NCBI GenBank assembly: GCA_045046905.1
Contig: JASFYU010000132.1
Span: 1-6,025, forward strand
Origin: JASFYU01 sp045046905
Lineage (GTDB): Bacteria > Bacteroidota > Bacteroidia > Flavobacteriales > Flavobacteriaceae
Direction of reading: 5' to 3'
Length of the DNA stretch: 6,025 nucleotides
Shown: positions 1 to 4,639 of the stretch, in pieces
Position numbering within the stretch: position 1 is the first letter of the stretch
How the letters are laid out: the number at the start of each line of letters is the position of its first letter
The notes under the pieces: model-generated
The model's database searches: none
What the model saw: the letters and a program-made list of their open reading frames with translations, nothing else
Told to the model about the DNA's origin: nothing
Translations under genes and position numbers: made by a program

Positions 1-499
1 AAAAGCTAAGATTTGAAATAGAAAATTTGAAGGAATATCTGGATATTTCAAAAATTTTACATGATAAGATTGCCTTTTATCTGTATTTCCTTCGGATTTA
101 ATGATCGTTTTCCACTTCTCGCCAAATTTTCTCAAATTAACCCGTTAGTCCTTCAAAAATTTAGCTTCGAATTGAATAAAAAATCATCTAAACTGTAAAC
201 AAAGATTAGATCGAACTCAGGTTTAGAGCAATACCGTTTGAAACCTAAAAGAGAGAGTTAAAAAGCTAAGCATTAGCCTCATCAGCTTCCTTTCGACAGC
301 TAATCATATACTGAGCATAAGCCCTATGTAGGTTCAAAGAACAGCATGCTTTGCTAGTGTTATAATACTCCCCATTTCACTTTAAACCAAGTACTTCAAA
401 CATATTCATACTTTGACTTCGCTAGCATAGGTTTAAATCTGCTCAGGAATCCAATGTTCACAAAGCGATTGCAGGTGTAACACAGGTACTAGCCATTGA
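1..499. other. Stretch without a convincing intact gene
   Basis: No long open frame is seen on either strand. Two weak coding hints exist. First, a plus-strand frame open from the window edge (base 3) ends at TAA 99-101; its 32 codons (KLRFEIENLKEYLDISKILH at its start) could be the 3' tail of a gene lying to the left, but it is too short to judge. Second, a small minus-strand frame at 409-266 is listed separately. The rest is AT-rich with scattered stops in all frames and one short inverted repeat (219-224 with 241-246). It looks like decayed or non-coding intergenic DNA. I recognise no RNA gene here. Confidence 0.5.
266..409 (-). pseudogene. Possible broken small gene, minus strand
   Basis: Reading leftward from ATG 409-407, the frame gives MNMFEVLGLK, then a TGA at 379-377, then NGEYYNTSKACCSLNLHRAY and on to ...ISCRKEADEANA with a TAG at 268-266. 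The total is 47 codons including the TGA. The part after the TGA has a protein-like composition, with amphipathic Arg/Lys/Glu/Ala stretches, and stays open for 36 codons in AT-rich DNA. A TGG-to-TGA change (LK-W-NGEYY) would make it one small protein. I do not recognise the family. Chance openness is a real alternative, because 36 codons is not rare. No promoter or neighbour supports expression. Confidence 0.22.
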
Positions 500-721
500 A
501 TTGAAAATGTTTCAAGCAGTGACCTTTTGTTCGAGAATGTCATGCCCTATACTTTTTATAGCAGTTCGCCGATTTTCACCCTACATGCGGGAGAAAAGAA
601 AACACTTCAAGTAAAGACCTTAAGAAAATTGAAAAACCTAACTTTGCGTTTAAAGGCTCTCAAGGCTTTTAGCGCGCCAAAGGAACAAGTCACAGTCCAA
701 TGGAATGTGGTTATTGAGTAG
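500..721 (+). pseudogene. Orphan C-terminal-like protein fragment, unknown family
   Basis: The frame is open from 500 (after TGA 497-499) to TAG 719-721. The only early start codon is TTG at 527; the first ATG is at 542. The translation includes YTFYSSSPIFTLHAGEKKTL, then a basic Leu/Lys stretch, and ends VTVQWNVVIE. Alternating hydrophobic residues, the HAGEKKTLQV turn-strand pattern and a strand-like end resemble the last strands of a beta-sandwich domain, such as those that close many secreted Bacteroidota enzymes. That family link is inference. There is no signal peptide and no N-terminal domain, and the region upstream carries stops in all frames, so a decayed gene 3' end is more likely than a small functional gene. 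It lies 134 bp ahead of the sulfatase on the same strand. A short expressed protein of about 60 residues cannot be excluded. Confidence 0.35.
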
Positions 722-731
722 CTAATCAACA

Positions 732-838
732 ACCTCGACTCAAGGGTACGAGGTATGCTTCCGAAAAAACATTTTTCATTTCGAGGCAAGCCCCTCCATA
801 GGCGGGCAGGCCTCGGGAAATTAAACCCTCAATGAGGG
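732..838 (+). repeat. Cluster of four consecutive hairpins upstream of the sulfatase
   Basis: Four inverted repeats follow each other: ACCTCG 732-737 with CGAGGT 749-754; GAAAAA 763-768 with TTTTTC 772-777; CGAGGC 782-787 with GCCTCG 810-815, enclosing GCCC 790-793 with GGGC 804-807 and CC 796-797 with GG 801-802; and CCCTC 826-830 with GAGGG 834-838. The third is a long GC-rich hairpin in AT-rich surroundings, and the CCTCG/CGAGG word recurs through the cluster. This could be a dispersed intergenic repeat, terminators of the fragment ending at 721, or a structured leader of the sulfatase mRNA. No T-tract follows the GC-rich hairpins, which argues against simple intrinsic termination there. 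Confidence 0.45.
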
Positions 839-855
839 ATTAAATACGCATATTA

Positions 856-2322
856 ATGAACACCGAACAAAAGAATAGCCTACTCTCGTTTTTGGGTATC
901 CTGCTCATGTTTTTAACGGCAGCGACTGCTCAGGAAACAAAAAAGTACAATGTACTATTTATCATCGCCGATGACCTCACCACCACGGCTGTCTCAGCCT
1001 ATGGAAACCAACGTCCAATAACCCCACATATCGATAAATTAGCTTCGGAAGGGGTACGTTATACCAGGGCTTATTCTCAATACCCGGTCTGTGGCCCGTC
1101 AAGAGCATCCTTTATGACGGGTTATTACCCCAGTGCGACTAGAACCTACGGCTATGTAAGTGGTAGAAAAAACATAGGTCCCTACAGAAAAACCTGGTCT
1201 CAATTGTTCAAAGAAAATGGATATTACACAGCGAGGGTCAGCAAGATATATCATATGGGCGTTCCTATTGATATAGAGACCGGGTCAAACGGGCAGGATG
1301 ATGAGGCATCGTGGAGCGAACGTTTTAATAGTCAAGGCCCCGAATGGAAGGCTGCGGGCGAAGGGGAACTGGTACAGGGAAACCCCAATGGCACGTTACC
1401 TATTAAAGGTGGCAATGTCATGACCATTGTAAAAGCCGATGGAGACGATTTGGTACACTCCGATGGAAGAACAGCCCAAAAAGCCTGCGAATTGATAAAA
1501 AAACACAAAGACGAAGCTTTCTTTTTGGCAGTAGGTTTTGTTAGGCCACACGTTCCTTTTGTGGCACCAAAAGCCTATTTCGAACCCTATTCCTATGAAG
1601 GCATACAACTTCCTAGAAAACTATTGGGCGATTGGGACGATATTCCTAAACGCGGTATAAATTATGTAACCAGTATAAACGGGAAAATGAACCCTGAACA
1701 AGAAAAAAAGGCTGTCTCTGCCTATTACGCATCTGTAACGTATATGGATGCCCAAGTAGGAAAAGTTTTAAAGACTTTGAAAGAAGAAGGCTTGGAAGAC
1801 AATACCATAGTTATTTTCACTTCGGATCATGGGTTTCACTTAGGGGAACATAGTTTTTGGATGAAGGTAAGTCTACACGAGGAATCGGTCAAAGTGCCTC
1901 TTATTATCAAAGTACCAGGTAAAAAACCAGCTGTATGCCACTCCTTTACCGAACTGTTAGACCTATACCCAACGATTTCAGCATTGGCCGGACTCAAATA
2001 TTCTAAAAACCTACAGGGAAAATCTTTGATCAAAACTCTGGACGACCCTACTTTTAAGGTAAGGGATATGGCCTTTTCTGTCTCTCAAGGTGGAAAATCA
2101 TTTTTGCTCCGCAATACCGACTGGGCTTATATACAATATGACGAGGATGCCGCTTCAGGAATAGAATTGTTCGACATGAAAAAGGACCCCGAACAATTTA
2201 CCAATCTGGCCCAATCCTCGGAACATGCACATATTGTTGCTTTTTTCAAGAAAAGATTAGTACAAAAGCTAAGAGAGGTACGAAACAATGACCTAGAAAT
2301 TGATTACAGTATACAACGGTAA
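856..2322 (+). CDS. Secreted Cys-type sulfatase, iduronate-2-sulfatase-like
   Basis: This is a type I (formylglycine-dependent) sulfatase, hydrolysing sulfate esters, probably on sulfated polysaccharide or oligosaccharide in the periplasm or outside the cell. Residues 1-25 form a signal peptide with a hydrophobic core (LLSFLGILLMFLTAATA). The metal-site Asp pair is D39-D40 in FIIADD. The activation motif is C79-G-P-S-R83 within YPVCGPSRASFMTG; Cys79 would be converted to formylglycine. Other family residues are K130 and H133 (SKIYH), H232 (RPHVPF), D324-H325 (SDHG) and K337 (FWMK). The set and spacing match human IDS-type enzymes (SulfAtlas S1_7-like, from memory). The length of 488 aa is normal and no catalytic residue is missing. 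ATG 856 is chosen because the signal peptide starts right after it; no Shine-Dalgarno is seen, as is usual in Bacteroidota. No SusC/SusD, lyase or maturase gene is in the window, so the substrate cannot be stated. Confidence 0.93.
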   Translation: MNTEQKNSLLSFLGILLMFLTAATAQETKKYNVLFIIADDLTTTAVSAYGNQRPITPHIDKLASEGVRYTRAYSQYPVCGPSRASFMTGYYPSATRTYGYVSGRKNIGPYRKTWSQLFKENGYYTARVSKIYHMGVPIDIETGSNGQDDEASWSERFNSQGPEWKAAGEGELVQGNPNGTLPIKGGNVMTIVKADGDDLVHSDGRTAQKACELIKKHKDEAFFLAVGFVRPHVPFVAPKAYFEPYSYEGIQLPRKLLGDWDDIPKRGINYVTSINGKMNPEQEKKAVSAYYASVTYMDAQVGKVLKTLKEEGLEDNTIVIFTSDHGFHLGEHSFWMKVSLHEESVKVPLIIKVPGKKPAVCHSFTELLDLYPTISALAGLKYSKNLQGKSLIKTLDDPTFKVRDMAFSVSQGGKSFLLRNTDWAYIQYDEDAASGIELFDMKKDPEQFTNLAQSSEHAHIVAFFKKRLVQKLREVRNNDLEIDYSIQR

Positions 2323-2330
2323 TACGAGTA

Positions 2331-2371
2331 GATACTATCTTGGTTTTTTTATAGTATTCTTGAGAGAATTT
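2331..2371. terminator. Weak hairpins between convergent genes
   Basis: In the 57-bp gap between the sulfatase stop and the stop of the opposing oxidoreductase gene, ATACTAT (2332-2338) can pair with ATAGTAT (2351-2357) around a T-rich 12-base loop, and ATTCT (2356-2360) with AGAAT (2365-2369) followed by two Ts. The two stems overlap and are mutually exclusive. Position suggests a shared bidirectional termination zone, but the stems are AT-rich and no proper T-tract follows either one, so this is weak support. Confidence 0.28.
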
Positions 2372-2379
2372 CAATTCGA

Positions 2380-3588
2380 CTAGCCCTTCTTCCCATTAAC
2401 ATAATCCTGAAGATACGAATATCTTGGTGTCAACTTGCCGTCTTTGGTCATGCGGGCACGTTCTAAAACTCCGTCTTTATCTCCATTAAAAAACGCAGGA
2501 ATGACGTGCTTTACAAAAGCCTCGCCGAAACCCATGCTAGCATCGCGCGGCAGTTCAGCAGGAAGGTTGTCTACCGCCATTACGGCGATGGCCTCGGGCT
2601 TCCTAAAATCGGTCTCCGATTCTGATCGGGAATCATAGCCGTATATTGGATCGGCTATGGTCGACGGCCGTAGGGTACTGCCAATAGGACCATCGATATC
2701 ACAACTGATATCGGCCACCACTTTTATTTTAAAATCAGGGTGTTTGGCATCGGCACGCGTATATAAATAAGGGGCACCATCACCATAAAAATGCCCTGCA
2801 ATATAGAAATCGGTTACTTTGGCAAAGCGAAAAAAATTAGATTTGTATTCTTCAGGATTATCAAAAAAATCTTGCATACACCCCTTTACCCCATCTTTTC
2901 TGAGATTGTACTCCGAAACATCATCTTGACAATAAACGGCTTCATCAAAATATTTTTCTAAATATTCTTGTATACCCACTTTCTTTATATGCATGGTATC
3001 AAGCATTTCTTTGGCCCCGTTACCTACCCTACCCTTACCGGTCAAAAATATTTTAATATTGGGGAGCTGTATTTTTTGTAGTTCAAAAATCAATGCTTGC
3101 AGATCCGCTAAGCTTTCGGCTTTTGGCAATTGAAACAGCTCAAATTTTAGTCCGTATGCCCTTAACCCATTATACGCCCCAACAATACCCGCATAGCGGC
3201 CAAAGGCTACCACACGTTTTTTGTTTTCATCAGTTAATACCTCATGGTCATAGAGTTCTATATTCTGATCTAAAACCGCCAAAAGAAGTTCTCTATTATA
3301 CGACTGTTTTTTTATGGTATGTGAAAAGAAAAAGTATTTTTTATTGGGAATCAAAGATTTGATCGGCACTTCTTTTACCCCGAGCAATACGTCACATTGC
3401 TCCATTGTGGAAGCTACTTGGACCCCAAGATTTTCATATTCCAAATCGGTGAAAATACGTATGGGTGAAGGTTCTACAACAATTTTGGCTTTTTCATGAG
3501 TAGAAAGGACTTTTTGGCAGGCTAGGGGAGATAATACTACGCGCCTATCGGGCGGATTTTTACGTTCTCTGATGATTCCGAACTTCAT
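2380..3588 (-). CDS. Saccharopine dehydrogenase / lysine-ketoglutarate reductase-like oxidoreductase
   Basis: A 402-aa cytosolic NAD(P)-dependent oxidoreductase of the alanine dehydrogenase / transhydrogenase / saccharopine dehydrogenase fold. The N-terminal half carries LLGVKEVP with K72 and FFSH with H90, which align by eye with the catalytic Lys77 and His96 of yeast Lys1. VAFGRYAGIVGA (127-138) matches the family's AAFGxxAG segment. A Rossmann glycine motif, GKGRVGNGA, lies at 184-192. The C-terminal ADISCDIDG...RPSTIADP...YD segment looks more like the lysine-ketoglutarate reductase half of eukaryotic LKR/SDH proteins, and VDNLPAELPRDAS is common to both. Expected chemistry is reversible reductive condensation of lysine (or another amino acid) with 2-oxoglutarate, but the exact substrate and cofactor are inference. 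The start ATG 3588-3586 is supported by a promoter about 28 bp upstream. It is monocistronic here and convergent with the sulfatase. The stop is TAG. Confidence 0.85.
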   Translation of the reverse strand: MKFGIIRERKNPPDRRVVLSPLACQKVLSTHEKAKIVVEPSPIRIFTDLEYENLGVQVASTMEQCDVLLGVKEVPIKSLIPNKKYFFFSHTIKKQSYNRELLLAVLDQNIELYDHEVLTDENKKRVVAFGRYAGIVGAYNGLRAYGLKFELFQLPKAESLADLQALIFELQKIQLPNIKIFLTGKGRVGNGAKEMLDTMHIKKVGIQEYLEKYFDEAVYCQDDVSEYNLRKDGVKGCMQDFFDNPEEYKSNFFRFAKVTDFYIAGHFYGDGAPYLYTRADAKHPDFKIKVVADISCDIDGPIGSTLRPSTIADPIYGYDSRSESETDFRKPEAIAVMAVDNLPAELPRDASMGFGEAFVKHVIPAFFNGDKDGVLERARMTKDGKLTPRYSYLQDYVNGKKG

Positions 3589-3615
3589 AATATTGTTTTG
3601 GTATAAATTTTGAAC

Positions 3616-3647
3616 TAAAATTAAGGCGAATTGTAGTGGTGCACAAA
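3616..3647 (-). promoter_or_regulatory. Bacteroidota sigma-ABfr-type promoter for the oxidoreductase
   Basis: On the minus strand TTTG (3647-3644) is followed after 20 bases by TAATTTTA (3623-3616). The Bacteroidota housekeeping consensus is TTTG, about 19-20 bases, then TAnnTTTG; only the last base of the -7 box differs. Initiation about 5-7 bases after the -7 box would leave a leader of roughly 20 bases before the ATG at 3588, consistent with a short, A-rich, Shine-Dalgarno-less leader. Confidence 0.55.
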
Positions 3648-3668
3648 CTTTTTGTTAGCTTTGCTGCC

Positions 3669-3757
3669 GCGTTAGGGATAGCAGTGATATCCTTTTCATT
3701 TTTGAAAAGATAAAACGAATAGCCCGCCAATTGCAACGATAGTGGAAATTGGAACGC
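3669..3757 (+). ncRNA. Candidate three-way-junction structured RNA (flavo-1-like?)
   Basis: The plus strand folds by eye into a closed three-way junction. P1 is GCGTT (3669-3673) with AACGC (3753-3757). P2 is GGG (3675-3677) with CCC (3723-3725), then a large purine-rich internal loop containing GATAGCAG on one side and ACGAATAG on the other, then TAT (3688-3690) with ATA (3710-3712), a bulged C and CTTTTC (3692-3697) with GAAAAG (3704-3709) closing a 6-base loop. P3 is CCAATT (3727-3732) with AATTGG (3747-3752). The helices account for almost all the segment with one-base joints, which is hard to get by chance. GGGATAG...AATAGCCC resembles an intergenic element that I recall from Flavobacteriia genomes, possibly the Rfam flavo-1 motif; that name is from memory and unverified. 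It lies about 100 bp before ssrA and outside any likely reading frame. A DNA-level repeat is the alternative. Confidence 0.55.
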
Positions 3758-3824
3758 CATAAAAATGTTCATTGAAAAAAAAGATGAGAAACAATGATTT
3801 TCTGAAACACCTTCAGGATTCAAA

Positions 3825-3853
3825 TTGTTTGCGGTTCGCTTTGCGTACCTAAC
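3825..3853 (+). promoter_or_regulatory. Possible ssrA promoter
   Basis: TTG (3825-3827), 18 bases, then TACCTAAC (3846-3853) sits 9 bases ahead of the mature tmRNA 5' end. The spacing fits a Bacteroidota promoter, but the -7 box keeps only the TA and one T of TAnnTTTG. It is offered because of its position; mature tmRNA 5' ends are made by RNase P, so the true start could be further upstream. Confidence 0.28.
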
Positions 3854-3861
3854 TCATTGAA

Positions 3862-4256
3862 GGGGCCGACTGGTTTTGACAACGAGACCAATGGCAATGT
3901 AAGCATGTCGAGCGCTGACATACAGCTCGTTAATCTCATATTTCACACTTTTAAAAGGCGATAATAATTACGCTCTTGCCGCTTAATCTGAATTATAGTA
4001 AGATTAGCCTCGTCCTTACTAGGTAGGGAAGCGAGATGTTCCTGGATAGCCCTTGTTGACGGCGATTCATTATGGAGCACCATAAAAGTCAACATAAGGG
4101 TGGTATTGCTTTGGTACCATCACCAAAACCTTAAGAAGCTAAGTGTGTATTAGGCTGTTTCTAGTCAGGTACGTATCGAAAATCAATTAGAAACTAAACA
4201 TGTAGAAGACTTTGTAATTGCTTGATTGGACGGGAGTTCGATTCTCCCCGGCTCCA
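3862..4256 (+). ncRNA. ssrA: Transfer-messenger RNA (tmRNA)
   Basis: tmRNA rescues stalled ribosomes with SmpB: it enters as alanyl-tRNA, then templates a degradation tag. The 5' end GGGGCCGACTGG and the 3' end pair as the acceptor stem: GGGGCCG (3862-3868) with CGGCTCC (4249-4255), discriminator A4256. The T-arm is GGGAG (4232-4236), loop TTCGATT, CTCCC (4244-4248). The tag frame is at 3957-3986. The length of about 395 nt is normal for one-piece bacterial tmRNA. The 3' CCA is not encoded (the next bases are CGA), so it must be added by a nucleotidyltransferase; some annotators would extend the feature to 4259. The 3' end is also used as an integration site (see the direct repeats). The antisense frame here is a familiar false protein call. 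Confidence 0.96.
3957..3986 (+). other. tmRNA proteolysis tag reading frame
   Basis: Codons GGC GAT AAT AAT TAC GCT CTT GCC GCT TAA give GDNNYALAA after the alanine delivered by tmRNA itself. The ending ALAA is the ClpXP-type degron. Flavobacterial tags that I recall usually read GENNYALAA, so Asp at position 2 is a conservative variant. Confidence 0.93.
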
Positions 4257-4257
4257 C
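4241..4257 (+). repeat. att-like direct repeat, copy 1 (ssrA 3' end)
   Basis: ATTCTCCCCGGCTCCAC covers the end of the T-loop, the 3' half of the T-stem, the acceptor strand and the discriminator of ssrA, plus one flanking base. An exact 17-bp copy is at 4399-4415. A tRNA or tmRNA 3' end is a classic target for tyrosine-recombinase elements because the duplicated core restores the RNA gene. Confidence 0.75.
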
Positions 4258-4292
4258 GAGACTCAAAAATACGCAACAGATTGGAGTTTGAG

Positions 4293-4320
4293 AAAACACC
4301 AAACTTGTTTGAGTGTTTTT
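4293..4320 (+). terminator. Terminator-like hairpin after ssrA copy 1
   Basis: AAAACAC plus CAAA (4293-4303) pairs with TTTG plus GTGTTTT (4308-4311 and 4313-4319), with a bulged A at 4312 and a tight CTTG loop, ending in a T-tract. It starts 36 bases after the tmRNA 3' end, so it is a plausible intrinsic terminator for ssrA. The stem is AT-rich, which lowers certainty. Confidence 0.5.
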
Positions 4321-4337
4321 GAAACTTCAAGATGTCT

Positions 4338-4351
4338 ATTACCATGGTAAT
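4338..4351. repeat. 14-bp perfect palindrome between the att copies
   Basis: ATTACCATGGTAAT at 4338-4351 is its own reverse complement. It lies in the 141-bp interval between the two 17-bp repeats, which contains no gene. It could be a protein-binding site left from an element end, or chance. Confidence 0.4.
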
Positions 4352-4398
4352 GGGTATTTTTATTTGCAACATTGCGAGCTTCAGAGAACAACAACGTT

Positions 4399-4415
4399 AT
4401 TCTCCCCGGCTCCAC
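4399..4415 (+). repeat. att-like direct repeat, copy 2
   Basis: An exact copy of the 17 bp at 4241-4257, starting 158 bp downstream. Identity stops on both sides (T4398 versus G4240; T4416 versus G4258), so the repeat unit is sharply limited, as expected of a recombination core rather than a longer duplication. No other copy is seen before the right edge, so the partner site of the downstream element should lie outside the window. Confidence 0.75.
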
Positions 4416-4437
4416 TATTAGAGTATCAAAATGATAC

Positions 4438-4471
4438 AAAAACCTGTAAATCGTTGATTTACAGGTTTTTT
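4438..4471 (+). terminator. Strong intrinsic terminator
   Basis: A perfect 15-bp stem, AAAAACCTGTAAATC (4438-4452) with GATTTACAGGTTTTT (4456-4470), has a 3-base GTT loop and runs into TTTTTT. The A-rich start makes it usable from both sides. It lies 22 bases after att copy 2. If it is the original ssrA terminator, copy 2 would be the ancestral tmRNA end and the 158 bp before it an insertion. Confidence 0.75.
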
Positions 4472-4525
4472 AATTTTATTTAATTTCATTTGATATCAGA
4501 TAATACCATTAAAAAGGATACTTAT

Positions 4526-4561
4526 TCGGTGAGTATTTTATCATTAAAAAACACTCGCCGA
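4526..4561. repeat. Inverted repeat upstream of the integrase
   Basis: TCGGTGAGT (4526-4534) can pair with ACTCGCCGA (4553-4561), with one G-T wobble in 9 bp and an 18-base AT-rich spacer. It lies about 80 bp before the integrase ATG in an otherwise very AT-rich leader (4471-4639), with no clear promoter boxes. It may be an arm-type recombinase site, an operator or an RNA hairpin; nothing here decides between them. Confidence 0.35.
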
Positions 4562-4639
4562 TTTCTATTTAATTTACTGATAATATGTTAATTATATAAT
4601 ATACGACTATATTTATTTATGCTAAAAATCGCATGAATA

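Noticed and set aside
3560..3823. Minus-strand 87-aa frame starting MNPEGVSENHC
   Set aside because: It overlaps the oxidoreductase start, its promoter and the three-way-junction RNA, and its translation has no recognisable domain.
3862..4256. An ordinary tRNA gene at 4220-4256
   Set aside because: Only the T-arm and acceptor half are present there; the matching acceptor strand is at 3862-3868 and the tag frame lies between, so it is tmRNA.
4187..4372. Minus-strand 61-aa frame containing SRGAGENRTPVQ
   Set aside because: It is antisense to the tmRNA 3' end and att interval; the GAGENRTPVQ peptide is the usual false protein from the reverse of a T-arm/acceptor sequence.
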